Counted from the stretch's first letter, positions 12,411-25,044 are shown. The stretch is DNA of 64,000 nucleotides from Symbiodinium natans (GCA_905221605.1 CAJNDS010002468.1:782001-846000); one strand, 5' to 3'. The notes: generated from the sequence alone by a model not told the origin. Numbers and translations are program-made.

Positions 12411-12556
12411 CTCAGGGTAGTTTCATGGGTCCTTAATAGGGTCCCTAACCTCCTTTAAAGGGTTCTGATGTATGGGCCCCTAATTTTTGTACAGGGCATA
12501 TAAGGGGTGTCCTTTTAAGGTCCTATATGAAGGGACCATGTAACTAACTTTAGAGC
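12411..12556 (+). mobile_element. Introner-like element, family 3
   Basis: tctcagggtagtttcatggg at left; gggaccatgtaactaacttt at right. Confidence 0.75.
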
Positions 12557-13448
12557 TTTTGCCTGTACATTTTGAAATAAAAGCTCGATCAGCCTAAGCC
12601 TTATTAAACCCAAGCACCCCCAAACCCCTGAAGCTTGAAGTTATTCAAAGTCGACAACGAAACTCCTCGCAGCTCCCCACCACTTTCCCGAAACTATCCC
12701 CGCAACTTTCCCCGAACCTGAACCTTGAATAATTTCAACAAACCCTAAACCCTATAAGCCCTAAACCCTAAAGGTTTTTCTTGGCTGTGGGGTGAAGGGA
12801 GTGAAGAAGGCAGCCCGAACCCCCCCACCCAGGACCCTGTGAAGCTAGGGTTCATGGGTTAACCCCATGAAGAGCTCCAAAACCTTAAGCCCTTAGGGTT
12901 TTGGGTTGGGTGTTGGGTGTTTAGGGTGATATCTAAGCCCTGAACCCTGAACCCTAAACCCTAAACCCTAAACTCCATAGGCGGGTGCTCAAGTGCTGCG
13001 GTCCAGAAGCTCTTCACATCAACCCACAAACCAAATTCCGAACATTAACCCAAGCCCGAAACCCTAAAGTCTGAACCCTAAAGCCTGAACCTAACAGTAC
13101 TAGACCTAGGGACAGGGTAGGTAACCTTTAACCCTTTCGGTTACATGGAATCCTACCATATATAGAAGGTTAACCGTGTGTCGGCTACAGTATTCAGCCC
13201 TAAGAAGAGTGAACCCTAAACCCCAAGCCCGAAACCCTAAACCCTACAAACCCTATACCTGAACGAGGGAGGTGTACCTTGAATCCTGCTGCGGAACCCG
13301 AAGCCCTGCACCTCGTGGCCTTTCTTTCTTTAGGGCCGAAGTTTAGAGTTTAGGGTTTTTGTTTTTTTATCTCTAAACCCTAAACCCTAAACCCTACTTT
13401 TTGGGGTTTAATAGGGCTTAGGGTTTATAAAGGGTTCAACCGTCCGAG

Positions 13449-13525
13449 CAGCCAGCACCGAACTAGCCGCGAAACTCCATGGCGCCCAGCCCCATACGCA
13501 CGCGCTCGACAGGCCGGACGAACAG
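13449..13525 (+). CDS. Exon-like island
   Basis: Between gtccgag and tttaggg. The frame ASTELAAKLHGAQPHTHAL is open; a second, Arg-rich frame is too. Weak boundaries. Confidence 0.3.
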
Positions 13526-14000
13526 TTTAGGGTTTAGGGTTTAGGGTTTAGGGCTTCAGACTTTCGAGTTCAGATTTCTGGCGGAGTTGCGGAGGTCTGA
13601 CAGACCCGAAATTTCCCTGAACCCTAGCCCCCATAGCCCGCAACCCTATAGCCTTAGAGCCCTAAACCCTAAATCCTGTCTCGACCCTATGACGAAAGGC
13701 TTAGCGTTTAGGGTTTAGGTTTCGGGTTTAGGGTTTAGGGAAAGCCTTCAACCCCTCAACCCTAAACCTGCAAACCCTCTCAACCCTCAACCCTCAGCCC
13801 TAAACCTCAGCCCTAAACCCTAAACCCTAGAACCCTAAAGCCCGAAAAACCTAAAATCCTGAACCCTAGATCCTAAACCCTAAACCCTAGCCCTAAACCC
13901 CAACCCCTAACCCCTAACCCCTAACCCCTAAACCCTAAACCCTAAACCCTAACCCTAAACCCTACACCCTAAACCCTAAACCCTAAACCTCAAACGCAAG

Positions 14001-14092
14001 GCCACTTGGCCTTTGGCCAGTGGCTTCCGTTCCCCGAGCCGCTGTCGCCCTCGGAGCGGCAGGCGCCTGGAGATTTTTGGAAGTCTTGGGCC
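14001..14092 (+). CDS. Exon-like island with canonical gtaagg donor
   Basis: Between acgcaag and gtaagg. The frame HLAFGQWLPFPEPLSPSERQ continues to GDFWKSWA. CCCTAAA array 5' (13800-13990), TTTAGGG 3'. No family recognised. Confidence 0.55.
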
Positions 14093-14739
14093 GTAAGGGT
14101 TTAGGGTTATATAGGGGTTTAGGGTTTAGGGTTTAGGGCTTTAAGGGTTTAAGGGATTAAGGGTTTTAGGGTTCAGAGTTTAGGGGTTTGAGGGCTCAAG
14201 GGTTTTTAGGGATTGAGAGTTTGCAGTCTGCAACTTTACGGGTCTGAGGTTGTTTTTGGTTTGAGGGTCTAGGATTAAGTGTCCCTTCTAGAGGTCCTGA
14301 TACCCCTTAAAGGTTTTAGGGGTTGAGGGTTTGTAGGGTTTGAGGGATTTAGGGTTTACTACTAATTGCTTAAGTGCCCCCCAAAAAACAAGAGAGAGAA
14401 AGAGAGAAGACATACAAACGACTCCTCATTTATAAGGGTAACATAAGGATGTTTGTCTTTTTTTTGGTGGAGGGGGCTGAGGTGCTGTGCGGTGCAGGGC
14501 GCCACGAGCCCTCATCAGCTTCGCACATGTGGTGGGTCAGTTGCCACATTCAACTTGTGTTTCTTCGGGGAGGGGCCGCTGCTCTAAGCATATAGGGTCT
14601 TGGGGTTGAGGGTCAGAGTTTAGGAGGGTTGGAAAATCCTAAAGCCCTAAACCCTAAACCCTATAAACCCTAACCCTAAACCCTAAACCCTAAAACCCTA
14701 AAACCCTAAACCCTAAACCCTGCAACCCTAATGTCGTAG

Positions 14740-14808
14740 GGCCCATGACAAGGCTGCTGTGGCTCGGCGGCGCGAGCGACAGAAGGCCTTTGGAAACTCT
14801 TTGGACTA
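14740..14808 (+). CDS. Exon-like island, basic helix
   Basis: After gtcgtag, reads AHDKAAVARRRERQKAFG and then reaches a stop if unspliced. CCCTAAA on both sides, an exception to the usual flank polarity. Confidence 0.35.
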
Positions 14809-15848
14809 AACCCTAAACACTAACTCCTTAAGCCCTAAACCCTAGACCCTAAGCCCTAAGCCCTAAACTCTAAACCCTAAACCCTAAACCCTAAGCCCTA
14901 AGCCCTAATCCCTAAACCCTAAACCCTAAACCCTATAAACCCTAAACCCCCCGAAATGCGCTTCTCGCTTAGTGTCTTTAGGATCTTTCAGGAGTTCAGA
15001 TGGGCTCAGGGTGTCTTGCAGCTGGTCTTCCACCCAGGGTTTAGGGTTTAGGGTTTAGGGTTCAGGGTTTAGGGTTTAGGGTTCAGGGTTTAGGGTAGTT
15101 TAGACGGTTTACGGCACCAGATTCACTTAAAGTTATTAACTTGGGCCACCAAGGTTCCCTTGTCGGGTATAAGAACCCTAAATCTAAATAGACCCGAAGA
15201 CCTAAACACGGAAAGTCACCACATGGCTCCGTTGGCGTTGAATGTACGCAGAGTGTGCGGGAGTTGCGAATCGAATGCCGGAAAGCGTGGTGCAGCTTCC
15301 CTAGCCTGAAAGCTTAAACCTCTAGCTTAGCTAAGGCTTTAGGGTTTTCTTAGGTTGCCAAGTCAAACCTCTGGGGTCCGACCCTTTGGCGGATCCTATA
15401 CCTACTTCTTGCCTAAGATTCCCTCCCCCCAAGAAAGTGTGTGTCTATTTTTCGTATATATATATAGATATTTCTGTATATTTATTTATTTATATATACA
15501 CTTCCTTATAAGGCAATAATCGTGACTTTATCTTTTACTTTTGGGTGGTCTTAAGCCACTAGTACAGTAGATAAGCCTTAAATCCTACTGCCGGCAAACA
15601 GGAGCGCGAGCAGCTTCTCATGGACATCGCCTCACTCGCTGAGGCCCAAAATCTTCGGGACCGGGGTTTTTGGGGGCTTAAAACCCCAAACACGGCCATA
15701 TATATACATATATATATAAACCCTTTTGCAGTACTCTCAAAAGTTGGAACATCATTCTCCGGTCACTGAAGAGAATCCCAGCACGAATCGTCCCTGAACC
15801 ATGCTCCAACTTGGTGGAGTTTACTGAAAGTTTACAGGGTGTAGGGAC

Positions 15849-16003
15849 CCTCCTAGGTAGGATAAGGGGGACCCTTAAAGGGGAACCCCTTCTGAACCCT
15901 CTTCTGGCTCTCTTAAACACGGGCCTTATTCAGAGGGTCTATATCCCCAAGGGTCCCCCTAATGCTATCCCCCAAAGCTGAAGTCATTGTTCAGGGGCTT
16001 CAG
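15849..16003 (+). mobile_element. Introner-like element, family 5
   Basis: tcctaggtaggataaggggg at left, gggtccccctaatgctatcc at right, then tcaggggcttcag. Nearly the same sequence recurs at 44.2 kb. Confidence 0.85.
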
Positions 16004-16313
16004 CTCGGGGAGTCGTGGATTCGCTGGTGAACTGGCAATCCGAAACCCTAAGCCCCGACTGCACGCCTAGACCCGAGTCTCGGAACCCTGAGCCCAGTAG
16101 GCCCAACCTGAGTATCTGCGAGATTGAGGGCTTTTCGGGGTTCGCGGTTTCGACCACAAAGCTTAGTAAACATTTTGGGTTCAGGGTTCAAAGCTCATGG
16201 GACGTTGAGGGCTGCAGCAACTATATGGCCTGCCTCCCTCTGTTCCTGGAAAGTTTGCAGCCTAGAAAGGTTTCGGTCTTACAGTGCCCTAAGCCCTATA
16301 TGATAAACTCTAA

Positions 16314-16405
16314 GTTGGGATGTTCCCCTTATACTAACAGTCTTTAATTGGTTTGATTATAGGGGGTACGACCATTTTTGTTCGGGCATGAGGGGGAACA
16401 TCGCA
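16314..16405 (+). mobile_element. Introner-like element, family 2
   Basis: Left end TTGGGATGTTCCCCTTATAC with ACTAACAGTC inside, and inverted right end gagggggaacatc. Confidence 0.75.
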
Positions 16406-16796
16406 TCTTTCCTCCGGCTCACCGTTCGTCTTGCCCCGTTTTCAGGTGCATCTGGAGATGCTTCAATTGGCCAAGTGCCCTAAAGCCTAACCCCAAAGTC
16501 TAACCCCTAATTAAACCCCACTGCCCCACTGATCCTAAACCCTAAGGCCTTTAGGGCTCAGGGTTCTCCAAAGCCCAAACCCAACCCTAAACATGAACTC
16601 CTAACCCCTAAGCCCGAACCCCGTAAAGCCTAAGACCCTAAAACCTAAAATCCGTAAGAGTTCCCTAAAGCCTAGGACCCTAAAACCTAAAAGCCTTAAG
16701 AGTTCAGGGTTTCGGGTTTAGGGTTTAGGGTTTAGTGTTTAGGGTTTAGGGTTTAGGGTTTCGGGTTTAGGGCTTCCGGAATAGGGCCCAGCGCAG

Positions 16797-16850
16797 GAAG
16801 ACGCGGCCTCCGCGGCACGCAGAGCCGCACTTGAAGATCAGGCCCCATCG
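16797..16850 (+). CDS. 54-bp phase-0 exon, helical peptide
   Basis: Eighteen codons between agcgcag and gtttga, reading EDAASAARRAALEDQAPS. TTTAGGG-rich DNA on both sides. Confidence 0.5.
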
Positions 16851-18729
16851 GTTTGAGGGTTTTAGGATTTAGGGATCTAGGGCTTACCCTAAAACCTAAA
16901 CCCTAAACCCTAAACCCTAAACCCTAAACCCCAAACCCCAAACCTAAGCAGGGTTTAGGGTACGTAACAGGGTTTAGGGTTTAGTGATCTAGGGTTTTAG
17001 AGTCTAAGTTTAGAGTTTTGGGTTTCGGGTTTAGGGATCTAGGGTTTGGGCTTTAGGGCTTCAAGGGTTTGCTGGTTGAGGGTTGCGGGCTCAGGGTTTA
17101 AATCGTGTATGTCTATATATATATATAGATAGATAGATATGTGTTCTTCATATGTATATATATATATATATCTTTGAGGGGTTAGGGCTTGGGGTTTTTG
17201 ATCTTAAAAAACCCTTGCGGGGATTCAGGGCTTAGGGCTCCAGGGCTTCAGGGAGTTCGGAAGTTAGGTGCTTAAGGGGAAGGGCAAGTCCGAAGGGGTT
17301 TAGGGTTTAGGGTTTAGGGCTTAGGGAAGACAGGCACCTGAACTTTGCCGATGGCAAGCCTGAAGCCACATCTTTCAGACACAAGGGTTTGGCCAAGCCT
17401 TAAAAAGCCTCCGCCACTCCCTCAACCCTAAAGCCCTAAAGCCCCAAAGCCCCAAAGCCCTAAACCCTAAACCCTAAACCATAAACCCTAAACCCGAAAC
17501 CAACCTAAATTCCTAAACCCCTAAACCCCTAAACCTAAACCCTTACGAGTACAGGTTGCAGCTCAGCATGCACGCGTTCAAGAGTTGGAGGAGGACCCGC
17601 GGCACAACTGTTGGAGGTTGAAAGGACAGCTTTCCTATTTCCGCAAAGGACTTTGGGGTTTAGGGTTTGGGGTCCAGGGTTTGTGGTGCTGTCAACCTTC
17701 TCATGACACGTATAAGCCCCTCAAGTATCCTAGGCATACTGTTTTTGGGTAATCTTCGACATGATCCCACTTGTAAGCCCTGTTGCATGGTCTCAGTGGG
17801 TAGAAGTCGTAGAAGTCAAGTGGTTAGGTACTGTTTAGGGTTCAGGGTTTAGGGCTTCGTGTTGAACATTCATATACCCCAAGGCTCTAAGTGCTCTTGT
17901 TTTAGGGACTTGGGCACAAAAGCTTGGGCCCAACGGCCTTCTTATGTAAGGTTTTTGGACGATTGCGAGCCGGTAGGTTAAGTGCACCGGACCTATTTAT
18001 GATCTCCTTACAGGTTGTACCCCTTAACCCTAAACCCTAATTACATCCAAGCCCTAAGCCCCTTAGTCCCTTCCCCCTAATATTAAACCCCCCCCCCCCC
18101 CCAAATAGAAATTCGAAATGTGCTTTTATTATTAGGGGGGGTTTTATCGAAATGCCATTTTCTAGACTCCAGGTTTACTCAAGTAATCAAGTACTTAAGT
18201 GTGGTGTAAACTGAAAGAGAGAGACAGAAGAGAGAGACAGAGAGAGAGACAGACAGACAGGCCGCTCACCGACAGCATCGTGCTGCCAAAAGACTGGACT
18301 CTGAACCCCAAACCCTTAATGAACCCTAAGCCCTAAACCCTAAACCCTTAACCCTAGACCCTAAACCCTCGTTGTCTTCAGGGTTTTGGGAGCCCTGAAC
18401 CCCCCCACTAATTCGGAATAGGGTTTAAAAGGCGGGCTCGGTTTCTGCAGGATTTTCCGGAAAGTATTTTAGTATTAGGGTGGTCTTTTCTAAAGGGGGA
18501 AGCGATTCGAAGCCCGAAGCCCGTGAGCGCATCGACCCCAATAACGTTACAAACAAACCTAGGGCCTGAACGTTGTTAATCCACAAGCACGGAACCCTGA
18601 CTGAAGCTTAAACCCTCAACCCCAGAACTCTAAACCGTGAACCTCCTATCCAGACGCTTTATGCAACACCCTAAACCCTAAACCCTAAACCCCAAACCCT
18701 AAACCCTAAACCCTAAACCCGAACTGCAG

Positions 18730-18806
18730 GAGTGCGTGAAGCACGAGACTGCCAAGCGCGAGGCCGCAGAGAAGGAGGCCGAAGCCCAGGACGCAGCCTT
18801 CTGGAA
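18730..18806 (+). CDS. Exon-like island, coiled-coil-like
   Basis: After aactgcag, the frame ECVKHETAKREAAEKEAEAQ runs to a poly-G tract at 18807. It is very rich in Glu, Lys and Ala, typical of a long helix. CCCTAAA array 5' (18668-18720); TTTAGGG 3'. Confidence 0.5.
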
Positions 18807-19244
18807 TGGGGGGGGGGGGGGGGGTAGGGCTTAGGGTTTAGGGTTCAGGGTTCAGGGTTTAGGAATTAGGGTTTCTGGGGGGTTTAGGGTTTTGAGCTTG
18901 GGAGGGCTTTAGGGTTTGGGGTTTTAGGGTTTTAGGTTTTAGGGTTTAGGAGGGCTTTAGGGTTTCGGGTTTAGGGTGTAGGGTTTACAATGTTTAGGGT
19001 TTAGGGTTTTCGGGTACGCTGGTGTGGGGCAGGCTCTAGCACTCGTGGGGTTTAAAGAGCTTACAGGTTTATGGAGGTCATAGAGCTCATAGGGTTCAAA
19101 GGGTTATAGGGTATCTAGGGTATGTAGGGTTTGTAATTAGTGTTGACATGCTGTTACAAACTCTAAGTCCTAAACCCTAAACCCCAAGACCCAAAACCCT
19201 TAGCCCTAAACCCTCCTTTAAGCCGTAGGCCCTGATCTTTCCAG

Positions 19245-19280
19245 GAGGCGTGGGTGAAACAGCAGCGGCCGGCCCTGGAG
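19245..19280 (+). CDS. 36-bp phase-0 exon
   Basis: Twelve codons, EAWVKQQRPALE, between tttccag and gtaggg. CCCTAAA lies 5' and TTTAGGG 3'. Confidence 0.45.
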
Positions 19281-19838
19281 GTAGGGTTCAGGGTCTGTAC
19301 CGATGCAGCCTCTTGTAAGGGTTTTAGGGTTTTAGGGTTTTAGGGTTTAGGGTTTAGGGTTTAGGGTTTAGGGTTTAGGGTTTAGGGATACATCCTCTTG
19401 TAAGTGTATACGGCTCCAATCTTCCCTCAAGCAGGGAGTCTTCTTTGGGTTCTGAATATGATGGAAGGAGTCTTTCTATCTTTCACGCTCTAAACACCTA
19501 CGCCCTAAACCCTCAACCCCAAGAAAAGGATGGAACGTTTGCATTACCCTCAACCCTAAGCCCCAAACCCGAAACCCTAAACCTATATCCTAAACCCCAA
19601 ACCCTAAGCCCTAAACCCCAAACCCTAATCCCTAAACCCCCAACCCTAAACCCCAAACCCCAAACCCCAAAGCCCAAACCCTAAACCCTAAACCCTAAAC
19701 CCTAAACCCTAAACCCTAAACCCTAAACCCTAAACCCTGAACCCTGAACCCTGAAACCCTAAACCCTAAACCCTAAACCCTCGCCCTAAACCCTAAACCA
19801 ACCAACCCCTACCCTGCACCCCCAAAGCCGCCACACAG

Positions 19839-19909
19839 GGCGCCATCTCGCGCCTCGTGCGGCACCGCGACGTGTGGCAGGAGCTCAGCGTCGAGCTGAG
19901 GAGGCCTCC
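19839..19909 (+). CDS. Exon-like island
   Basis: Between cacacag and gtaggg. The frame GAISRLVRHRDVWQELSVEL ends RRPP. A CCCTAAA array lies 5' (19675-19795) and TTTAGGG/TTTGGGG 3' (19912-20105). Confidence 0.45.
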
Positions 19910-20670
19910 GTAGGGTTTAGGGTTTAGGGTTTAGGGTTTGGGGTTTGGGGCTTAGGGTTTGGGGTTTGGGGTTTAGGGTTTAGGGTTTGGGGTTTGAGGT
20001 TTGGGGCTTGGGGTTTAGGGTTTGGGGTTTGGGGTTTAGGGTTTAGGGTTTAGGGGTTTGGGGTTTGTTAGGGTTTGGGTTTCGGGTTTGGGGTTTAGGG
20101 TTTGGGGGGGAAAAAAACTCCTCCAAATCCTTGCAACCCCAGCTTTTTGGTGTAAGGGTGTAGGGGTTTAGGGGTTTCGGGTTTTGTGCTTGGGCTTGAG
20201 CTACAGAGTTTTGTATTTAGGGTTTGGGGGTTGAGGGATTCTAGGCCTAGGGTTTCCGGTGCCGAAGCCCAAGCCTTGCAAGGCGCTCAACAAGTGGCGG
20301 GCCCAAAAGAAGAAGCCTCATCCTAAGGCCAAAGCCCTGAGCCTTCATAAACAGACCTGAGAGGTTCAGGGTTTAGGGTTTAGGGTTTAGGGTTTAGGGT
20401 TTAGGGTTTTGGGTCTTTAGGTAAACAAGCCCAACCTCCCAAAGCTAACTGTAAGCCCAGGGCCTGTGCCCATTTCGGCTTGGAACCTTCCAGGCAAGAC
20501 ATGAAGCTTAGAATTGTTTGAGCTTAGGGTTTACGGCTATAGGGCTTAGGGCTTTCTAAGTTTGACTTACTTAGGGTTTAGGGCTTTCAGGTATAGGAGT
20601 TCGGGTCAGGGTTTGGGGTTGTTGTTGCTGCGTGAAGCAAGGCTGATCGGTTTGAGGGCTTCTGCGGCAG

Positions 20671-20723
20671 TCTGCAACGGCGCCAGGAAGGTTGGGCAGG
20701 AGGAGCATGAGCTGAAGGAGACA
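20671..20723 (+). CDS. Exon-like island with canonical donor
   Basis: Between gcggcag and gtgagt. The frame CNGARKVGQEEHELKET is charged and heptad-like. TTTAGGG-rich DNA lies on both sides. Confidence 0.45.
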
Positions 20724-21539
20724 GTGAGTTTTGAGGGTTTGGGGTTTAGGGTTTAGGCTTTAGGCTTTAGGCTTTAGGCTTTAGGGTTTAGGGTTTAGGG
20801 TTTGTCCGGTCTCAAGAAGCCTTGCAGGCAACAGAAGGAGTTTCCTGTGCCCAAATTGTTGTTCTGAGGGTTGCCTCTGAAGGCGTTGAGACCCTTGAGG
20901 CTAAGAATTAAGAGTAGCACCCGGGTTCCTGTTCACAAACCCTAAACCCTAAACACTAAACCCTACACCCTTTGGTTGCTGTGCCAGAGCGGTGGAGGCT
21001 TGCATCTCCTTCTACGTACCCAACTCCGGAAGTTAGGATGTGTAGGGTTTAGGATTTCGGGTTTAGGGGTTTAGGAGTTAAGGCGTTAGGGTTTAGGGTT
21101 CAGGTGGTTTAGAGCTTGAAGGGGGTTGAGGATGTCGGGCCTTCAAGAGGGGTTAGGAGCTTTAGGGGCCTTAGGGGGTTTGGAGCTTGTAGGGCGAACA
21201 AGTTCTGTTCAGGGTTTAGGGTTTCTATAGGGCTCAGGAATGTTTGAGGGATGTTTGGGGTGTAGAATTTCAGAGTTAAGTGTTGTCATCTCTATAGAAT
21301 AGGGCCGTCCGTGCTCACCCAAGATACCTCCAAAGCAACTCTAAACCCTTCAGTCTTGGCCGAGCGGGAGGAGACGTGTGTGCAAGAAACGTTCCATGCA
21401 GAAACTGCGTGCACGCACAACCCTAAACCCTAAACATTTTCAAGCTGTCTCTCGCGCCACTTGGTCTGTGCCTCGTGAAGCGGCTTCATGATGCTGGTCT
21501 TCTCATGTATAGAGGCATAGAAGATGCAGACAAAAACTC

Positions 21540-21683
21540 TACTTGGAGGTTCATGGTACTTAGTAACCCAACAATGGCTGTACTTGTAGCCCAATCATAA
21601 GCCCATTAGGGTACTTAAGGGGCTTGTAAGTGGGTTATAACTACACTTCTAATTGGTTTCTAGGTGCCCTGAACCTCCAAGTA
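21540..21683 (+). mobile_element. Introner-like element, family 1
   Basis: Left end acttggaggttcatggtact, right end inverted (ccctgaacctccaagta). No transposase; non-autonomous. Family consensus: TACTTGGAGGTTCA, then GTACTTAGTAACCCAATTAT, an internal AAGCCCCTTAAGTACCCTA, then the inverted copy. Confidence 0.85.
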
Positions 21684-21894
21684 AGCCCCAAGCCCGAAGC
21701 CTAGGCCCTGGCCCCCCCCCCCCCCCCCCCCCCCCCCCTCACCCCTTCCTGTATTTCTGCTTGAGGTCCATAGTCCTGCCAGCTAAACCCTTGGAACCCC
21801 CAAAAAACCTCTACGCCTCTTAGTCAAGCCACCTTAAGCCCTAACTTCAGCGTAAGCCTTAAACCCCGAGGTTCTTGAGGACTTGCACTGTCCC

Positions 21895-22115
21895 CTTTGC
21901 AGTGTGTGGAGTATCAGGCTGCTATCATGGTGGCTGCCATCCATTCGGAGCTGGGCTTGCTCATGACCAAGTATGCTTCCGACACACAACTGCCGACATT
22001 GTCCTTGCAGCGAAGCAAAGGAAAAGATCAGCAAGGGCCACCTTGTGCTGGTTCCGTACTCGTGGAAAGTCGTGCAAAGACCGCAGCTCGTCGGCTGACT
22101 TACCAAGTGCTGTGA
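21895..22115 (+). CDS. Possible exon, unrecognised
   Basis: A non-repetitive, GC-balanced stretch with two open frames on the + strand. One reads CVEYQAAIMVAAIHSELGLL, and the other includes ADIVLAAKQRKRSARATL. Nearby AG and GT sites allow several models. No family recognised. Confidence 0.3.
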
Positions 22116-22344
22116 AGGTGACAACCACATGGACCCGAAGCCTGGTGAAGCGACCGACTCCGGCAAGTGTAAGCGTGTCAGCCCTCCTAAATCCAAAGCC
22201 CTAAAAACCCTGCTAACCTTAAACCCTCCGAGGCCCTAAGCCCTAAACCTGAAAACCAAAACCTTGAACCCTCCTAGACCCTAGAGGCCCCAGACCCTAA
22301 ACCCTAAACCCTAAACCCTAAACCCCATGAACCTTCAAGTTCAG

Positions 22345-22395
22345 GACCTCTCCGAGCGCCACGAGCGTGGGCTCACTGAGCGGCGGCGCCTCCAG
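22345..22395 (+). CDS. Phase-0 exon, coiled-coil-like
   Basis: Seventeen codons between cttcaagttcag and gtcggg, reading DLSERHERGLTERRRLQ. The 5' flank tgaaccttcaagt is the right end of the commonest introner-like family, so such an element probably formed this splice acceptor. CCCTAAA lies further 5' and TTTAGGG 3' (22437-22495). Confidence 0.5.
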
Positions 22396-22499
22396 GTCGG
22401 GATGGACACTTCGGGGATTATGGAGGGGGGGGGGGGGTTTAGGGTTTAGGGTTTAGGGTTTAGGGTTTCGGGTTTCGGGTTTAGGGTTTAGGGTGTAGG

Positions 22500-23730
22500 C
22501 ACTTGTGATTAAGGGATTGTGGGCTAAGCGTTTGGGGTTGTCATTCAGATGGATTTGGGGGTCTCCACAAAGGGCGGGGGGAGGAGCGGGGGGGAATCCA
22601 CTAGTAGTTCCTAAGGTTTTTTTTTTTCTTCAGTCTTTAGTGGAGTTTCTTCCTTACAGTCGCCTAAACCCCCAACACTCTCAACCCTAGCCAGGTTCTG
22701 AGGCTTCTTTTTTTTCGCCGATCCCTGAGAGGATTGCATGTAAACCCTGAACCCTGAACTTTCCAAAGCCCTGGCGCGGTTTATGGTACAAGGGGCTTAG
22801 CAGGGTTTCAGGGCTTGCTCGGAACCGTAGATCTTCAAAGGGTTGACAAAGGTTGAAAGGGGTCTGGTAGAGGGGTTAGGGTTTGGGAGGGGCTTTATAG
22901 GGCTTTAGGGCAAAAGTGTAGCCAGGAACGTATAGGTTAAGAGGGGCTTAGGTTTGGTGATTTTGTGCAAAGTTTGGATAGAAGAATCTCAACCACCGGC
23001 AGCCGTAGCATGTAGGGTTTTGTGTTGGAGACTCATTCAAAACCGCACAATGCTGGAAGATGTTCCTCAAGTCGAGCCCAATACGACTTAACATGACAGC
23101 CATATGGGTCTTCGGGAAGAATTTCCTTTAAGGCACGACTATGATTCCGGATCGAGAACTATATGTATATATATATATACACATATTCCTCGAGATACCT
23201 AAACCCTATGCCTCTGGAGGCGGAGTGCTTGAGTCTGCAGCAGGAGTGGCGTTTCTGCGGTTTAGGGCTTCATTTCTACCTTGGATCCCTAAGTTGGCAC
23301 CCTTGGGTTTGGGGGAGCCTTTTCAAGAAATCCCCAAGCTGGTAGAATCGCCATATTAGGAGTTTAGGGTTTAGGGTTTAGTACATTCAGGGAAGACAAC
23401 CTTAGGGGGCTTGGGGGCTGTTTGGGTTTTGGGAGTGTAGGGCTTCGGGTTTGAAAGCTTAGGGCTTCGGGTTTGACAAGAGGAGAAGGTATAGGCTTTG
23501 GGGATCGCGTGTGAGCAGTCAGCAACCCCAAAAAGGTAACCTGAATTGTAGCCGTAAACCCTAAACCCTAAACCCTAAACCCTAAACCCTAGCCCCTGAA
23601 CTGTTTAAGTAGAGAAGAACCAGCTTTTCCGAACCTAGGGAGACCCCAGTCTCTAAGCCCCTAAGTACCCTAAATATCAAGAGATGTCGGACAAGATTTG
23701 GGCAGTGTCGGTATGTGGGTTTAGGATTTA
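22500..23730. other. Mixed low-repeat stretch without a supported gene
   Basis: Degenerate TTTAGGG words, one short TA run (23161-23182) and unique DNA. Small ORFs only; none has exon-like edges I trust. Confidence 0.4.
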
Positions 23731-23783
23731 GGGTTTAGGGTTTACGGGGAACTGTCGCAGCTGTCGAAACCGTTGCCGGCCGT

Positions 23784-24013
23784 GACAAGGCCTGAGTAAG
23801 ATTGCATCTCCTCGAGCTCTTCGCTTCGTCATGTACGACAATGCCTGCATGCTGAGCCACTTCATCAGACGTCGCGCGCGCGCGCGCGCGCGGCAGCGGG
23901 GTGCGCCCCGTAGGCTTGTGCAGTTGGCAGAGTTCCGCTTTGTCCTTGAAAGACTCCATGCGGACAAGCCTTGCTCAATACCCGAAGTTGTAGGGCTTCA
24001 TATCTGCCATTGA
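23784..24013 (+). pseudogene. Fragment resembling a transposase-like protein (YDNAC motif)
   Basis: An open frame from after a TGA (about 23781) to TGA at 24011. It reads RALRFVMYDNACMLSHF, then an Arg-Ala stretch made by a CG dinucleotide run (23873-23892), then LAEFRFVLERLHADKPCS. YDNAC followed about 40-60 residues later by a RLH-x-(2-6)-C motif resembles a segment of KDZ-like transposase or related domesticated proteins that I recall from eukaryotic algae. The CG run has probably expanded within the frame. No complete element or terminal repeats were found around it. It could equally be an ordinary exon. Confidence 0.35.
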
Positions 24014-24770
24014 CGCCCTGCCTGCAGGCATCGGCCTGGCTTTCTCCAAGTCCTTGCTGCCAGCAGACCTATTGGACCTGTAGGCGTCTCATGTGTTGAG
24101 CGGTGCAGGGCCTCAACACGGCTTGGAACGAGTCTTGGAACAGCTGGAACACGCTGCTTCCAAGTTACAGCTCTTAGTGTTCAGGTCGTTTAGGCGTTGT
24201 AGGGTTTAGTTGAGGATTTATAGGGTTCAGGGGTGTTGTGGGCTATGGGCTTTCGCGTTTTGAGCTAGCCCTGTGCCTGAACCAATATCTAATCTACATG
24301 CCCCTCGAGCTTTGGGATCATGAGCCCTATCCCTACACCCTTTTGTCCACTGTTTGCTTTAGAGCCCCCAGAAAATGGAAAGTATTCCCTAAACCCTAAA
24401 CCCTAGCCCTAAACCCTAAACCCCAATAAACCCTCAACCTCCTTGCAACTCCAGCGGCTTGGGCTTGAATCTGCCTTGGGTCCGCCTGCCTGCAGCCGTA
24501 GCCCAGTAGCACCCAGATTCCTGTTTCTTCAGGACTTAACACGGGTTAGGTAGTATATGTCTTCCTCTCACACACCTTCGTTGTCGAAAAAGAGGCGCTT
24601 TCTGTATGCTTAGGCTAAGTTCAGGGGTTGAGGGTTTGGGGTCTCGGGTTTTCTGGACTGGAGTTGCAAAAGCCCTCAGCGCGAAAAACATTCCATACCC
24701 CAATAAAATTCTTCCCTCCCGATCTGCGAAGAGACCCCACATCCTAAGTCCCAAACCCCGAGTCCCCTGC

Positions 24771-24935
24771 TTGGAAGCACTTTTTGACTTCGTAAGTAGG
24801 GTTTCAGGGTTTAGGGTTGAGGGTTTAGGGTTTAGGGATGTTTAGGGTTCAGTGTTTAGGGTTTAGGGTTAGTAAGGTGGGTTGTGGGATTATAGTCGGG
24901 GTTCTAGGGGATACTAGGCAGACTTGCTGAGTCAA
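24771..24935 (+). mobile_element. Family 7 element split by TTTAGGG repeat
   Basis: gacttcgtaagtagggttt at 24787, then about 60 bp of TTTAGGG-like repeat, then gggttagtaaggtgggttg and ggggatactaggcaga. The array sits exactly at the internal tagggtt. Confidence 0.7.
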
Positions 24936-25044
24936 AAGAGCTTTCAAGAAAGCCTTTTCCCGAGCCTCGAGGAGTGCGAGGATGCACAGGCAGATCTTGA
25001 AGATTTGCGACGCCTCTTGCAGGCACTCCTGACCTTGATGTGTG

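Noticed and set aside
23728-23967. Minus-strand ORFs over the CG-run fragment
   Set aside because: Shadows of the + strand frame with the YDNAC motif.
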